Below, one piece after another: positions 8,091 to 18,361 of a stretch of DNA of 64,000 nucleotides. A model generated the notes under the pieces. The model worked only from the letters and a program-made list of their open reading frames with translations, did no database searches and was not told the DNA's origin. The stretch lies in NCBI RefSeq assembly GCF_000314795.2, contig NZ_KB373314.1, forward strand, positions 678,418 to 742,417, given 5' to 3'. Made by a program: the position numbers and the translations under genes. Position 1 is the stretch's first letter. Every line of letters begins with the position of its first letter. Source of the DNA: Streptococcus sp. F0442 (GTDB taxonomy: Bacteria; Bacillota; Bacilli; Lactobacillales; Streptococcaceae).

Positions 8091-9437
8091 GTGAGTTTAC
8101 AACAGTTTGAAAGGAAATCACTTCAAGAAATCAATCAATCTATTGATGTTCCAAAAGGAATCCCCTTTTGGAAGGCCCTCCTGCTCTTTTCAGGACCAGG
8201 TAGTCTCGTAGCAGTCGGCTATATGGATCCCGGGAACTGGATCACCAGTGTCGTTGGAGGAGCACAGTATCGGTATCTCCTTTTATCGGTGGTTCTCCTC
8301 TCTTCTTTAATTGCCATGCAGTTACAACAAATGGCTGGTAAACTAGGGATTGTCCATCGCAAAGACCTGGCCCAAACGACCGCCCATCACTTACCCAAAT
8401 GGCTTCGCTATACTCTTTGGCTTGTGATCGAGCTAGCTTTAATGGCAACAGATTTAGCTGAGGTCATCGGATCAGGGATTGCCCTCCACCTTCTCTTTGG
8501 TTGGCCCTTACTCTTTTCCATCCTCATCACCATCTTTGATGTCTTCCTTCTCCTAGGACTCATGCATCTGGGCTTTCGTAAGATCGAAGCTATCGTTTCA
8601 ACCTTGATCCTAACGATCCTCGCAATTTTCGGCTACCTAGTCTTCCTATCGAAGCCAGATATCGGAGGAATCTTCGCCGGCTTTCTCCCTCAAAAAGAAG
8701 TAGTCGGAATCGGGCTTCCAAAGGGAAATGAAGCCTTGACCTTGGCATTAGGAATCATCGGGGCAACGGTGATGCCCCACAACCTCTACCTCCACTCTTC
8801 GATCTCTCAAACACGAAAAGTCGATTACAACGATCCAGCGGACATCAAGCGGGCGGTGCGTTTTATGACCTGGGATTCCAATATCGAATTAAGTTTGGCC
8901 TTTGTCGTCAATTCCCTGCTCTTGATTCTTGGGGCCGCCCTCTTCTTCGGACACGGTGACAAGATCGGTGCTTTCTCTAGCATGTACGATGCTCTCAAGG
9001 ATAACCAGATTGCAGGAGCTATTGCCAGTCCTTTTCTGTCCACACTCTTTGCCATCGCTTTGTTAGCTAGTGGTCAAAACTCAACCATTACTGGTACCCT
9101 AACCGGTCAAATTGTTATGGAAGGTTTCCTAAAATTCCGACTGCCACAATGGTTGGTCCGTCTTATGACCCGCATCATTGCTCTCCTTCCAGTCATCATC
9201 GTTGCGATTTTATTTGGAGACCAGGAACATGTCTTGGACGACCTGCTGGTCTATTCTCAGGTCTTTCTATCAGCAGCCCTCCCCTTCTCTATCTTCCCCT
9301 TGGTTTATTTCACCTCCAATAAAGATATCATGGGAGAACACGTCAATGCCAAATGGAATACCCTCTTAGGCTATCTAGTCGCTATTATCCTAACCATCTT
9401 GAATGTTCATTTAATTGTAACAACCTTTATCAAATAA
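8091..9437 (+). CDS. mntH: Nramp-family divalent metal (Mn2+/Fe2+) transporter
   Basis: A 448-residue Nramp protein with about 11 transmembrane helices that imports Mn2+/Fe2+ with protons. Metal-site motifs of the family are present: MDPGNWIT in helix 1 (DPGN) and GATVMPHNLYLHSS in helix 6 (MPHN). I prefer the GTG at 8091, preceded by AGAAGG at a suitable distance, over the TTG at 8070. It has its own promoter and terminator, so it is monocistronic. Mn2+ as main substrate is inferred from the family. Confidence 0.93.
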   Translation: MSLQQFERKSLQEINQSIDVPKGIPFWKALLLFSGPGSLVAVGYMDPGNWITSVVGGAQYRYLLLSVVLLSSLIAMQLQQMAGKLGIVHRKDLAQTTAHHLPKWLRYTLWLVIELALMATDLAEVIGSGIALHLLFGWPLLFSILITIFDVFLLLGLMHLGFRKIEAIVSTLILTILAIFGYLVFLSKPDIGGIFAGFLPQKEVVGIGLPKGNEALTLALGIIGATVMPHNLYLHSSISQTRKVDYNDPADIKRAVRFMTWDSNIELSLAFVVNSLLLILGAALFFGHGDKIGAFSSMYDALKDNQIAGAIASPFLSTLFAIALLASGQNSTITGTLTGQIVMEGFLKFRLPQWLVRLMTRIIALLPVIIVAILFGDQEHVLDDLLVYSQVFLSAALPFSIFPLVYFTSNKDIMGEHVNAKWNTLLGYLVAIILTILNVHLIVTTFIK

Positions 9438-9440
9438 GGA

Positions 9441-9477
9441 AAACCAGCACTTTGAATGGTGCTGGTTTCTTTTGTTT
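9441..9477 (+). terminator. mntH terminator
   Basis: AAACCAGCAC pairs with GTGCTGGTTT, followed by CTTTTGTTT. The remaining 200 bases before the TetR gene promoter are AT-rich with no gene. Confidence 0.85.
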
Positions 9478-9660
9478 CTCAGGTCACTTTCTCCATCTTG
9501 TTTATTCTTTTCCTAAAAATTTCCTGACCATTTTTTTAGAAGGGAATTATTTTAAATCACTAATTATTGTGATATTTTCACAAATTCTTGCCGAGCCCCG
9601 CCAGTCATAAACTTGTGATTTTTTTACATACTTTTACAAGCCTTTCAAGAATTGGAAAAG

Positions 9661-9733
9661 TTGTCTGATTTATCTTTTTAGAGTATAATGCTATTTGTTA
9701 GTGGCGTGAAATTATTTAACCTGTAAATTATTT
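9661..9733 (+). promoter_or_regulatory. TetR gene promoter and AT-rich palindrome
   Basis: TTGTCT (9661-9666) and TATAAT (9684-9689) are separated by 17 bases. Downstream in the leader, GAAATTATTTA and TAAATTATTTC (9708-9733) form an imperfect inverted repeat that could be the operator of the encoded TetR protein. Confidence 0.5.
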
Positions 9734-9782
9734 CAACGTCAAATAAATAGAAACAGACTCATACAACAATAGAAAGGAACAT

Positions 9783-10325
9783 ATGGCACGACAAAGACAA
9801 ACGACAACCAAGGCCGATTTGAGAGACGCGCTTTCAAAACTGCTACTGCAGCAACCTTTTGAAAGCATTACGATTCGACAATTGACAGAAACCGCTGGGA
9901 TCAACCGCGGGACCTTCTACTTGCATTATGTAGATAAATACGACATGTTCGAACAAATGAAAATGGATATGGTGCAAGAATTGGATAGTCTTTTTGTTGA
10001 AGGAAGCCCTGTCAAGGTGAATTTTCTCAATGTCTTAACGACCATTAAAGAAAACTATGACTTTATATACGCCCTCACTCAAGCCTGCTATTCGGACTTT
10101 CGTAAATTGGTAAGAGGTTTTACCCTTCATGCATTAGACGATACTCCCCATGCTGAGGAGCACATCATCTCAGACTTCCAGGTTCCCTACAAATATGGCC
10201 TTGAGATTTTCATTGCTACAATCGAATCTGTGATTGTGACCTGGCTAGAATCTGGATCTAAGGAAGATCCAATCGAGATTGCAACCATCATTCTTAGTGT
10301 CTCAGATTTTACTAGCTGGAACTAA
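9783..10325 (+). CDS. TetR/AcrR-family transcriptional regulator
   Basis: A 180-residue TetR-family protein. The helix-turn-helix spans about residues 9-55 (ESITIRQLTETAGINRGTFY then LHYVDKYDMF), followed by an all-helical ligand-binding domain. AGAAAGGAACAT precedes the ATG. It has its own promoter and terminator and no obvious target next door; the divergent region toward mntH has no shared promoter. Ligand and regulon unknown. Confidence 0.87.
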   Translation: MARQRQTTTKADLRDALSKLLLQQPFESITIRQLTETAGINRGTFYLHYVDKYDMFEQMKMDMVQELDSLFVEGSPVKVNFLNVLTTIKENYDFIYALTQACYSDFRKLVRGFTLHALDDTPHAEEHIISDFQVPYKYGLEIFIATIESVIVTWLESGSKEDPIEIATIILSVSDFTSWN

Positions 10326-10332
10326 GCTAGCC

Positions 10333-10370
10333 AACCTTTTCCAACTTTCGTGGAGAAGGTTTTTCTTTTT
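10333..10370 (+). terminator. TetR gene terminator
   Basis: AACCTTTTCCA pairs with TGGAGAAGGTT, followed by TTTCTTTTT. Confidence 0.85.
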
Positions 10371-10421
10371 GGCAAGTAAGGAAGGACAAAATCTCCTTGT
10401 GTAGATTCTTCAGCCGAGATC

Positions 10422-10450
10422 AAAAAAGCGAGATCCTATTGTCTCGCTTC
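10422..10450 (-). terminator. Terminator of the rnr-smpB-tehB block
   Basis: On the minus strand AAGCGAGA pairs with TCTCGCTT around a short loop and runs into TTTTTT. Confidence 0.85.
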
Positions 10451-10454
10451 CATT

Positions 10455-11318
10455 CTATTCCTTTTTCTTTGCTAACATGGTTGCAAATCGAAGTTGGATT
10501 CGATTGCCGTTCTCATCTCGTCGATGAAGATGGCCGGGATTTTCGTTGTACTTAACCAATTCCCAATCCTTATAATACTCCGCCAGTTCCCCTTCTTTAA
10601 AGGTAAAGGAGAAGGGCACCTGGCAGGGATAATCATCCGTATCCATGGCACAGACAATCAGATTGTAACCACCTGGATTGGTCTGTTCCTGCATATTTCG
10701 GATGATAGCTGGAATCCGATCAGCCTCTAGAAACATGAAAACTACCGTTGACACAATCAAATCATAGTGTTGGGTGAGGGCTGCAGCATTGATATCATAG
10801 AGTCCCACAGGCATTTCTAGATCTTCCTCAGCGACAATGCTTTGCAAGATTTCAAGAGCCAGTTCATTTTGATCCACTGCTGTCACGTCAAAGCCATGTT
10901 GGGCTAAAAAGAGAGCATTGCGACCTTGCCCGCATCCTAGATCCAGTGCCTTTCCAGCTGGAACAATCTTCACTGCTTCTAACACTTCTGAATGGACAGG
11001 ATTGGTGTTGTACTTTTTGGGAAAATAGTCTTTTGGCTCACAGTAAAATTCTAAGTACCACTCCACATCGTCTGTTGCAGCTTCGACACGGTGCCAGGCT
11101 TGGGGTTCTACCATGGGGTTCTCGGCTCCAGCTTCAAAGATATGGCTAGCGATTTCTTCCCCATCTTCTGTCAATTCAATAAATCTTAACTGACCTTTTA
11201 GAACCGTAATCTTCCCCCAGGTCCCCACCTTTGTATTGTGTTTGTGTCGGAGGGCTTCTGGCATGGTATCCTTGTTCCAGAGGGGCATGCGCTTGTAGGC
11301 AATCAATTTTTGAGTCAT
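10455..11318 (-). CDS. tehB: TehB-type SAM-dependent methyltransferase
   Basis: A 287-residue fusion of an N-terminal cupin-like DUF1971 domain (about 1-90) and a C-terminal class I methyltransferase domain with the SAM-binding motif ALDLGCGQGRNALFLAQ (about 128-144). TehB proteins detoxify tellurite/selenite in vitro; the natural substrate is not established. The start at 11318 is set by AAAAAGGAG upstream; a longer frame to 11426 lacks such a site. It is last in the leftward rnr-smpB-tehB block, the same order I recall from S. pneumoniae. Confidence 0.9.
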   Translation of the reverse strand: MTQKLIAYKRMPLWNKDTMPEALRHKHNTKVGTWGKITVLKGQLRFIELTEDGEEIASHIFEAGAENPMVEPQAWHRVEAATDDVEWYLEFYCEPKDYFPKKYNTNPVHSEVLEAVKIVPAGKALDLGCGQGRNALFLAQHGFDVTAVDQNELALEILQSIVAEEDLEMPVGLYDINAAALTQHYDLIVSTVVFMFLEADRIPAIIRNMQEQTNPGGYNLIVCAMDTDDYPCQVPFSFTFKEGELAEYYKDWELVKYNENPGHLHRRDENGNRIQLRFATMLAKKKE

Positions 11319-11446
11319 ATAGCTTCTCCTTTTTCTTTCAGTACCTTTATCATACAGAAAAAAGAAGCTCTTGACAAGTTCGAAAAAGAAGAGGCCGTCT
11401 CTAAGAAAAAAGCAGTTCTGAAACAAGTTTCAAAACTGCTTTTTGA

Positions 11447-11914
11447 TTACCGTGTATTGTATTGCTTCATGACCCGTGCGATGTCTCGGTTTTGTTCCCG
11501 ACGTTTGATGGATTCGCGCTTGTCATAATCATGTTTCCCTTTGGCAAGTCCCAAAAGCAATTTGGCATAACCGTCTTTAAGATAGACTTTCAATGGCACC
11601 AGGGTCATCCCAGTTCCTTTGGTTTCTTGGTCCAGCTTTTGGATTTGCTTTTTGTGAAGCAGGAGCTTGCGGCGACGATCTGGATCTTGGTTCCAGATAT
11701 TTCCTTCCTCATAAGGGGCAATATGGACATTACTAAGCCAAACCTCACCATTTTTTACTTGTGCAAAGCCATCTTTCAAGTTAATGCGTGCTGCACGGAC
11801 ACTTTTGATCTCTGTTCCTGTCAGGACCATCCCTGCTTCAATCGTATCCACGATGGTATAGTCGTGTCTCGCCTTTTTATTTTGCGCGACTACCTTTCCT
11901 TCGCCCTTTGCCAT
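11447..11914 (-). CDS. smpB: SsrA-binding protein SmpB
   Basis: 155 residues, the usual SmpB length. It binds tmRNA and carries it to stalled ribosomes for trans-translation. Family features include [24 protein letters not shown] near the N-terminus (with the GTEIKS motif) and the basic C-terminal tail after [10 protein letters not shown]. Its start lies inside the 3' end of rnr (38-base overlap), so the two are probably translationally coupled. That fits the physical RNase R-SmpB-tmRNA association known in other bacteria. Confidence 0.96.
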   Translation of the reverse strand: MAKGEGKVVAQNKKARHDYTIVDTIEAGMVLTGTEIKSVRAARINLKDGFAQVKNGEVWLSNVHIAPYEEGNIWNQDPDRRRKLLLHKKQIQKLDQETKGTGMTLVPLKVYLKDGYAKLLLGLAKGKHDYDKRESIKRREQNRDIARVMKQYNTR

Positions 11915-14237
11915 GTTTGGCTCCTTTCTTTGCTACTTCCTTGTAAAAAGGTTTCTTTCCTTTTTTCTTTTTGGATTTAGGAGAAGCATCTTTCCGTTTT
12001 TCGTCTCTTCTGATAGACGAACTCTTAGAAGCTTTTTTCTCCTTGCGTCTACGTTCTCTGCGATTGCTATCGCGATCACGCCCCTTGGCCTTGAGCCCTT
12101 TTTCAACGACATCCCATTCACTTGGAATATAAGAGAAATCAATCTCTCCGGTCATCTTGTCAGCTCTTTCTACCTTGATCCGGATTTGCTGACCAACACG
12201 GAAAGTCACTCCCGATTTCTCCCCGCGAAGGGTTAGATCCCGTTCGTTAAAATGGTAGTATTCCGGTAGATTGGTAATATGAATCAAGCCTTCGACCGTA
12301 TTGGGTAGCTCCACAAAGAGACCAAATTTCACCACACTAGAAACCACAGCATCGTACTCTTCCCCAACATAGTCTTCCATGTATTCGGCCTTTTTCATAG
12401 CTTCTACTTCACGCTCGGCATCAATAGCCCGGCGTTCTCGACTAGAAGATTGGCTGGCAATGTCTGGAAGAACTTGTTCAAAGTGCTCTGCCACTTCTTG
12501 GGATTTTCCATATTCACGCACCATTCGATGAACCATCAAGTCCGGATAACGACGGATGGGACTGGTAAAGTGGGTGTAATATTCCGCAGCAAGCCCATAG
12601 TGGCCATGGTTGTGCTCTGAGTAACGGGCCTGTTGCATCGAGCGCAACAACATCATCGAAAGGACATCTGCATAAGGTTCTCCTTCAACCTTGCGCATGA
12701 TTTCTTGCAGGGCTTCTTGGCTCATCTCACTAGCCGTTCCGTAGATCTGGATCCCAAAGCTAGAAGCATAATCGATAAACTTCTGTACTTTTTCTGCCTT
12801 TGGATCTTCGTGGATCCGGTAGATGAACGGCAGTTTCATTCGTGTAAAGTGCTCCGCCACCGTTTCATTGGCAATCAACATAAAGGACTCAATCATCCGC
12901 TCCGCAATTCCTCTTTGACGGAGGACGATATCAACTGGTTTTCCTTCTTTATTGACTAATATTTTAGCCTCATTGGTATCAAAATTGAGGGCTCCTCGGC
13001 GAATCCGCATGCTTTCTAGAATACCATGCAAGGTCGCCATTTGATGAATACTTGGGACAATTTTCTTAAATTCTTGAGCCTTATCTTCGTCTCCCGCTAA
13101 GATATCATTGACGTCGCTATAGGTCATTCGGAAGGTTGTATTGATCACTGTTTGGGTAATGGTATGCTTGACGACCTTTCCATGAGGATCAATCTCCATG
13201 ATGGCAGACTGGGTCAGGCGGTCTACATTCGGATTTAAAGAACAGATCCCATTGGACAAGCGTTCTGGAAGCATGGGCACTACTCGGTCGGTCACATAGA
13301 CAGAGGTCGCACGATTTAGAGCTTCCTTATCAAGAGCTGAGCCTTCTGTAACGTAATAAGAGACATCTGCGATGTGAACCCCCAGCTCAAAGTTGCCGTT
13401 CTTGAGTAGCTTGATATGAACAGCATCATCCAAGTCTTTGGCATCTGCCCCATCAATCGTGAAGGTGATCTCCTCTCGCAGATCCAAGCGTCCTTCTATA
13501 TCCTTTGCAGACGGTGCATCTGGAACCTGCTCGGCTTCTTTCAAAACTTCCTCAGGAAATTCTGAGACGATATCCATAGATTCCAACACTTCCAAGACAT
13601 CAATGCCTGGATCTGTCACATGACCGACCACATCGCGTACAGTCGCTACAAAATAATTGTGCTTACGGCTCGGGTATTGGTCAATTTCAACCTTGAGAAT
13701 TTCGGTACCTTCTAATTGGATGGCTGGCTTTTTCACATAGATCAGCTGACTGATCTTTTGATTTTTTGAACGAATATAGCCCGCATATTTGGGCTTTTCC
13801 TCGTCCAGGACGATTTGTCCGACTACCGTTTTAAGACTATGTTCCAAGACATCAATAATCTTGGCCTCAGCTGCAGTTCCCTTGTTTCGGTCTGCAACCT
13901 TGGTGATGACGATCTCAACGGTATCCCCATCGATGGCATGATAGACATCATTTCGTCCAACAAAGAGGTCCTCTTCTTCGCCCTCTAAACTGACAAAACC
14001 AAAGCCATTTTTATGGGCGTGAAAGGTGCCCTTGAGGGTAATTGCTGGCGCCTTCTTTTGGGATAAGCACAGGGAGCCATCATCCTCAAATTTTAACTCA
14101 TGACGGCGTTCCATCAGAGAGATGGTCTTGACCAACTCACGGAAATCCTTAGACCCGTCTTTTCCTAGAGCAGCTGCTAAATCATTGATCTGGACTTTGC
14201 CATGCTCTTGTAAATATTCTTTTATATCTGTTTTCAT
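11877..14237 (-). CDS. rnr: Ribonuclease R
   Basis: A 786-residue RNase II-family 3'-5' exoribonuclease. An N-terminal winged helix (about 1-60) and cold-shock domains precede the RNB catalytic domain with [15 protein letters not shown] (Asp ligands) and [16 protein letters not shown]. An S1 domain (about 625-705) and a Lys/Arg-rich tail (about 715-786) typical of RNase R follow. The start is unusual: GGAG lies 23 bases upstream with a small hairpin between it and the ATG. Confidence 0.96.
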   Translation of the reverse strand: MKTDIKEYLQEHGKVQINDLAAALGKDGSKDFRELVKTISLMERRHELKFEDDGSLCLSQKKAPAITLKGTFHAHKNGFGFVSLEGEEEDLFVGRNDVYHAIDGDTVEIVITKVADRNKGTAAEAKIIDVLEHSLKTVVGQIVLDEEKPKYAGYIRSKNQKISQLIYVKKPAIQLEGTEILKVEIDQYPSRKHNYFVATVRDVVGHVTDPGIDVLEVLESMDIVSEFPEEVLKEAEQVPDAPSAKDIEGRLDLREEITFTIDGADAKDLDDAVHIKLLKNGNFELGVHIADVSYYVTEGSALDKEALNRATSVYVTDRVVPMLPERLSNGICSLNPNVDRLTQSAIMEIDPHGKVVKHTITQTVINTTFRMTYSDVNDILAGDEDKAQEFKKIVPSIHQMATLHGILESMRIRRGALNFDTNEAKILVNKEGKPVDIVLRQRGIAERMIESFMLIANETVAEHFTRMKLPFIYRIHEDPKAEKVQKFIDYASSFGIQIYGTASEMSQEALQEIMRKVEGEPYADVLSMMLLRSMQQARYSEHNHGHYGLAAEYYTHFTSPIRRYPDLMVHRMVREYGKSQEVAEHFEQVLPDIASQSSSRERRAIDAEREVEAMKKAEYMEDYVGEEYDAVVSSVVKFGLFVELPNTVEGLIHITNLPEYYHFNERDLTLRGEKSGVTFRVGQQIRIKVERADKMTGEIDFSYIPSEWDVVEKGLKAKGRDRDSNRRERRRKEKKASKSSSIRRDEKRKDASPKSKKKKGKKPFYKEVAKKGAKHGKGRRKGSRAK

Positions 14238-14246
14238 TGATTTTTT

Positions 14247-14266
14247 GCTGGTTATCCAGCCTCCTT
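14247..14266 (-). promoter_or_regulatory. Hairpin between Shine-Dalgarno and start of rnr
   Basis: On the minus strand AAGGAG is followed directly by GCTGG-ATAA-CCAGC and then nine bases to the ATG. If the hairpin forms, the effective spacing becomes normal; if not, the site is too distant. It decides the start at 14237 and could modulate rnr translation. Confidence 0.5.
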
Positions 14267-14306
14267 TTTTCTATCTAATTTTATAATATCGTTTTGCAAA
14301 ATAAAA

Positions 14307-14333
14307 ATAGGCAAAGACATTGTCTGAGCCTAT
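14307..14333 (-). terminator. secG terminator
   Basis: On the minus strand ATAGGC...GCCTAT with an inner AGAC/GTCT stem, then TTTTATTTT, beginning one base after the secG stop codon. rnr downstream therefore probably has its own promoter. Confidence 0.75.
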
Positions 14334-14334
14334 C

Positions 14335-14568
14335 TTATTTACTAGAAAGTACCATTAAGATCATCGCGATCAATAACCAAAAGAAGATCATAATGGCTGT
14401 CAAACGCTGCATCACGGCTTCAAAACCACGCGCTTTTGAACGTTCAAACAAGTCATTTGAGCTAGCGTCAAAGACGTTGCTCGATTGGTTTTTAGTTGGT
14501 TGCATAAAAATTGCGATAATAATCAATGCTGATAATACTAGTAAAATAGTTGTTAATGCTCCGCTCAT
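14335..14568 (-). CDS. secG: Preprotein translocase subunit SecG
   Basis: 77 residues with two transmembrane helices (about 5-24 and 53-74) flanking a short polar loop, the SecG layout. It assists SecYE in protein export. The start is taken at the ATG at 14568, behind AAGGAG; an in-frame TTG two codons upstream is less well placed. It lies between rpmG and rnr. Confidence 0.93.
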   Translation of the reverse strand: MSGALTTILLVLSALIIIAIFMQPTKNQSSNVFDASSNDLFERSKARGFEAVMQRLTAIMIFFWLLIAMILMVLSSK

Positions 14569-14609
14569 ATTCAAAACTCCTTAAAATCTTCACTATTATA
14601 CCACGAAAA

Positions 14610-14759
14610 TCATTTTGATTCAATATGTAAGGTTACTTTTCTTTCCTTGGGACAATACTTCAAGACCTCGATCTTCTCAGGATGGGTTTTGGTATTTTTA
14701 CTGGTCAAATAATTCTGACTCCCACAGCTTGTGCAGGTCAATTGAACTTTAATTCGCAC
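14610..14759 (-). CDS. rpmG: Ribosomal protein bL33
   Basis: A 49-residue bL33 starting with [15 protein letters not shown]..., with [20 protein letters not shown] in the middle and [12 protein letters not shown] at the end. Three of the four zinc-ribbon cysteines are present (C9, C12, C36); position 39 is Glu, so zinc binding is probably incomplete. It overlaps the 3' end of the MFS gene by 11 bases and is followed by secG, as in S. pneumoniae. Confidence 0.93.
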   Translation of the reverse strand: MRIKVQLTCTSCGSQNYLTSKNTKTHPEKIEVLKYCPKERKVTLHIESK

Positions 14760-15960
14760 GTATCTCTCTCACTTTCAAATACTTTCTAAATAAGAATAAG
14801 AGGAACATTAAATCAGTAAAGGCCAAAAGGGCTGTTCCGTAAAAGACCCAATGATAGCCAAAATGCATGAAAATACTCGATCCCATCATCGGACCGAACA
14901 CCCCACCCAGATAATAAAAGAGCTGGTTGTAGCTAAAGATCCGGGAGATCCCTTCAGGAGGAGTTAAGCGATTCAACAAAGCAGAAACTCCTGGTAAAAG
15001 GGCACCGGTCCCAACTCCAAAGAGAAAACGTAAGATTCCTAATTGCAGGGGCGTTTGTGCCTGAGCGCAGAGGAGATAGAGACAGCCACTATAGAGAAGG
15101 GCGATTAATAAAAGCCGGTGATTCCCGATTCGGTCTCCGAGTTTTCCCATCCAACCTGAAAAGAGCATACTAGAGACTCCCATAGCCGAAACAATCATCC
15201 CAGATACAAAAATCAAGTTATCTCTTTGCCCTAAAGCTCGCACATAAAGAGGCAAGATTGGAGAAATAGATTGGGCGATCATTTGAATGGTCATACTGGT
15301 CAAAAAGAGGCCTAAGAGAATATCCTTTTGCTGAATGGACATGAGCAACTGCCAACTGGATTTTTGTTCTTCTTTTGGCAGGGGCTCATAGTCTTCCTCG
15401 ATGCCCCAAAAGGTTAAAAGGGACACTAGAAATAAGAAACATCCTACCAAAAGAAAGACATTCCGCATTCCCATATTTTCGGCAATGAGGCCCCCAATCA
15501 AGGGGCCCATTAAGGTCCCTGCTACGACACCGGTCGATAAGGTCCCTAGGGCATAGCCAGATTGGTCCTTTGGGACTTGACTAGCAATCAAGGCTGTACT
15601 ATTGGGGACAAAGCCTGAAAAGACCCCATTTAGCAAGCGCAGGACCAAGAGCCAAAAGACCGATGGCACAAAGGCAATGCCTCCCATGGTCAGCGTCATG
15701 GCAATAGAAGCCCTGAGCATCATGGGTTTTCGACCATAGCGATCAGCTAGACTTCCCCAGATGGGAGACATGATCGCAGAAGTTACAGAGGAACTAGCGA
15801 CGGCAATCCCAGCATAAAAAGGAACAGCCTTGCCCGTAACCCCCAACTCTTCTACAAAGAGGGCCATAAACGGCACAACTAATGAAAGACTGGCTCCGAT
15901 GAAAAAGCATCCGATCCAGGCGATCCATAGATTTTTACGCCAATTGACTTCTCTTGTGAT
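14749..15960 (-). CDS. PmrA-like MFS multidrug efflux pump with disrupted start
   Basis: A 12-helix major facilitator protein closely resembling pneumococcal PmrA as I remember it ([17 protein letters not shown] between helices 2 and 3, [33 protein letters not shown]). The frame stays open from a stop at about 15976 to 14749 but has no ATG, GTG or TTG before a GTG at 15876, which lies inside helix 1. The ATG overlapping the coaE stop (15966-15968) is one base out of frame. One extra T in the run at 15961-15964 would put it in frame. Either a near-cognate ATC (15960) is used, giving 403 residues, or this is a frameshift. It sits between coaE and rpmG. Confidence 0.75.
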   Translation of the reverse strand: MTREVNWRKNLWIAWIGCFFIGASLSLVVPFMALFVEELGVTGKAVPFYAGIAVASSSVTSAIMSPIWGSLADRYGRKPMMLRASIAMTLTMGGIAFVPSVFWLLVLRLLNGVFSGFVPNSTALIASQVPKDQSGYALGTLSTGVVAGTLMGPLIGGLIAENMGMRNVFLLVGCFLFLVSLLTFWGIEEDYEPLPKEEQKSSWQLLMSIQQKDILLGLFLTSMTIQMIAQSISPILPLYVRALGQRDNLIFVSGMIVSAMGVSSMLFSGWMGKLGDRIGNHRLLLIALLYSGCLYLLCAQAQTPLQLGILRFLFGVGTGALLPGVSALLNRLTPPEGISRIFSYNQLFYYLGGVFGPMMGSSIFMHFGYHWVFYGTALLAFTDLMFLLFLFRKYLKVREIRAN

Positions 15961-15964
15961 AAAA

Positions 15965-16561
15965 TCATCTTCTTTCTAATTGTTCTAAGGCTCTATCTAA
16001 TTGGGCATAGAGAGCAGCTAGATCCTCATTATTGTCTAAGACCAGATCTGCATGGGTTCTTTTTTCTTCTAGTGGCATTTGAGACGCAATGCGCTCTTGA
16101 GCCTGTATTTCTGACAAGTGGTTGCGTTCCATCAAACGTTTGAGCTGAGTTTCTTTTGATACAGCCACCAACCATACGGCTTCAAACCACTCTTCATAGC
16201 CTTGCTCGATCAAGAGGGGAATATCCATAAAAAAGAGATCGGATTGAGCTGCTTGCCTGTCTCTTGCATCTGCCAAAGCCTCACGAATGAGCTGGCCTTG
16301 GACGCGATTGGACCAGTCTCGTTCACTAGGATCTGAAAAAATCCGTTGACCTAGAGCGACGCGATCCAGTTCTCCATTTTCTGTGAGTATCCCCTTCCCA
16401 AAATGGTCTACTAGGACACGGTAAAGGGCTCCTCCTGGTGCCTGCAAGTCACGGACCACTCGATCAGCATCAATGACAGGATAACCTTTTTCTTTCAAAT
16501 AGGAGGTGACAGTGGACTTTCCTGAAGCAATTCCTCCTGTTAATCCAATGATTCTTGCCAT
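15965..16561 (-). CDS. coaE: Dephospho-CoA kinase
   Basis: A 198-residue P-loop kinase for the last step of coenzyme A synthesis (dephospho-CoA + ATP to CoA). The P-loop LTGGIASGKST is at about residues 7-17, YPVIDADRVVRDLQAPGGALY is the CoaE signature region, and SDLFFMDIPLLIEQGYE follows. It starts at the base after the mutM stop, so the two are coupled. Confidence 0.96.
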   Translation of the reverse strand: MARIIGLTGGIASGKSTVTSYLKEKGYPVIDADRVVRDLQAPGGALYRVLVDHFGKGILTENGELDRVALGQRIFSDPSERDWSNRVQGQLIREALADARDRQAAQSDLFFMDIPLLIEQGYEEWFEAVWLVAVSKETQLKRLMERNHLSEIQAQERIASQMPLEEKRTHADLVLDNNEDLAALYAQLDRALEQLERR

Positions 16562-17386
16562 CTAGTTCTCCTTTTGACAGTGGGGGCAAAAATGGGTTCC
16601 GCGTCCCCCCAGCTGGATTTTTTCAATCGGTGTCCCGCAACGCAAACAAGGCTGGCCTGTTTTCCCATAGACCTGGTGTTCCTCCTGCATGGTGCCATCC
16701 TCTCCGAAGACATTGCTGTAAGAGCGAATGGTGGAGCCACCCTTTTCAACAGCCTGAGCCAATACGGCAATTGTTTCTTTGCGGATAGCTTTGGCTTCTC
16801 TAGCAGTCAAGCTTTGACCCAAACGAGCTGGATGAACCTTGGCTCGATAGAGAACCTCATCTACATAAATATTTCCCAGACCAGCCACTAATTTTTGATC
16901 CAAAAGGGCTGATTTAATGGGTTTCTTTGATTGTTTAAGAGCTGCTTGGAAGGCTGGTTCTTTAAAATCCGCTTCCGTCGGCTCTGGACCAATTTTTTTT
17001 GCCAAAAAATAGCTGTCGACAAGCTCAGGTACTAGGACTTCCATGGTCCCAAACTTGCGGACATCTTCATAGACCAGAGTGCTACCATCTGTAAAATGAA
17101 AGAAGACATGGGCGTGCTTGCGAAGAGGAACTTCGTCTGGATAAAAGAAATACTTACCTTCCATCCGCAAATGCGAGATGAGGACCAAATCCTTCAGATA
17201 AAACAAGAGGTATTTCCCGCGGCGCCCCATAGCCCGAATTTCTTGACCTGGGAGATCTTGACGAAAAGCATCCAGATCCGTCTGAATCATCTTTGTATAC
17301 TTTACTTCCACTGACTGGATAGTTTTTCCAAGAATTAATTTCTCAAGACCTCGTCGAACGGTCTCTACTTCTGGTAATTCAGGCAT
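16562..17386 (-). CDS. mutM: Formamidopyrimidine-DNA glycosylase
   Basis: A 274-residue bifunctional glycosylase/AP lyase that removes 8-oxoguanine. The mature N-terminus [13 protein letters not shown] carries the catalytic Pro and Glu. The C-terminal zinc finger is present as CLRCGTP...HFCPHC. The start at 17386 is fixed by the family's obligatory MPELPE start and by GAAAGGAG upstream; the frame extends to 17467 without meaning. It lies between era and coaE in the housekeeping block. Confidence 0.96.
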   Translation of the reverse strand: MPELPEVETVRRGLEKLILGKTIQSVEVKYTKMIQTDLDAFRQDLPGQEIRAMGRRGKYLLFYLKDLVLISHLRMEGKYFFYPDEVPLRKHAHVFFHFTDGSTLVYEDVRKFGTMEVLVPELVDSYFLAKKIGPEPTEADFKEPAFQAALKQSKKPIKSALLDQKLVAGLGNIYVDEVLYRAKVHPARLGQSLTAREAKAIRKETIAVLAQAVEKGGSTIRSYSNVFGEDGTMQEEHQVYGKTGQPCLRCGTPIEKIQLGGRGTHFCPHCQKEN

Positions 17387-17432
17387 AGAACTCCTTTCAA
17401 AAACAAGAAGCAGGCCTTCTGCCCACCTCTTC

Positions 17433-18332
17433 TTAATATTCTTTTTCGTTGTAGCCGAAATCAGCAAGATCCAATTTCTTATCCCGCCAATTTTTCTTGA
17501 CCTTGACCCAGGTTTCTAGGAAGACCTTGTCCCCTAGCATGAGCTCGATATCCTTACGCGCAAGGGTTCCAATCTTCTTGAGCATGGCGCCACCTTTTCC
17601 GATCACAATGCCTTTTTGGCTATCGCGCTCGACCATGATGGTTGCTCGGATATGGACCTTATCTGTCTCTTCATCCCGCTTCATAGAATCCACCACTACT
17701 GCAACAGAATGGGGAATTTCTTCCCGAGTTAAGTGCAAGACCTTCTCGCGGATCATTTCAGAAATCAAGAAACGCTCTGGGTGGTCAGTGATTTGGTCAG
17801 CAGGGAAATATTGGAAACCTTCTTCTAAGTTTTCGCTCAAAATATCAATCAAACGCGAAACATTGTTTCCTTGAAGGGCTGAAATCGGCACAATTTCCTT
17901 GAAGTCCATCTGACTACGGAAGTCATCGATTTGCGCCAAGAGCTGGTCTGGATGGACCTTGTCGATCTTGTTGACCACGAGGATGACGGGCACCTTGGCT
18001 GCTTTGAGGCGCTCGATGATCATGTCATCGCCTTTGCCACGTGGTTCATCTGCTGGCACCATGAAGAGAACGGTATCGACTTCCCGAAGGGTACTATAGG
18101 CTGACTCCACCATGAAGTCTCCGAGGGCTGTCTTGGGTTTGTGAATCCCTGGGGTATCGATAAAGACGATCTGTTCCTTATCGGTCGTGTAGATTCCCAT
18201 AATCTTGTTGCGCGTTGTTTGCGCCTTGTCACTCATGATGGCAATCTTTTGACCCATCACATGATTCAAAAAAGTTGATTTCCCGACATTGGGACGTCCT
18301 AAAATGGCTACAAAGCCTGATTTAAATGTCAT
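17433..18332 (-). CDS. era: GTPase Era
   Basis: A 299-residue GTPase needed for 30S maturation. The G1 motif is GRPNVGKS, G3 is DTPGIHKP, G4 is NKID, and a KH domain occupies about 205-285 ([13 protein letters not shown]). It follows dgkA and ybeY, a common Firmicute order that groups 16S rRNA maturation factors. Confidence 0.97.
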   Translation of the reverse strand: MTFKSGFVAILGRPNVGKSTFLNHVMGQKIAIMSDKAQTTRNKIMGIYTTDKEQIVFIDTPGIHKPKTALGDFMVESAYSTLREVDTVLFMVPADEPRGKGDDMIIERLKAAKVPVILVVNKIDKVHPDQLLAQIDDFRSQMDFKEIVPISALQGNNVSRLIDILSENLEEGFQYFPADQITDHPERFLISEMIREKVLHLTREEIPHSVAVVVDSMKRDEETDKVHIRATIMVERDSQKGIVIGKGGAMLKKIGTLARKDIELMLGDKVFLETWVKVKKNWRDKKLDLADFGYNEKEY

Positions 18333-18361
18333 AATATCCTTTCATGAGGGGAGTCTCCCTC

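Noticed and set aside
14749..15876. GTG at 15876 as the true start of the PmrA-like pump
   Set aside because: It falls within the first transmembrane helix, lacks a ribosome binding site and would remove conserved N-terminal sequence.
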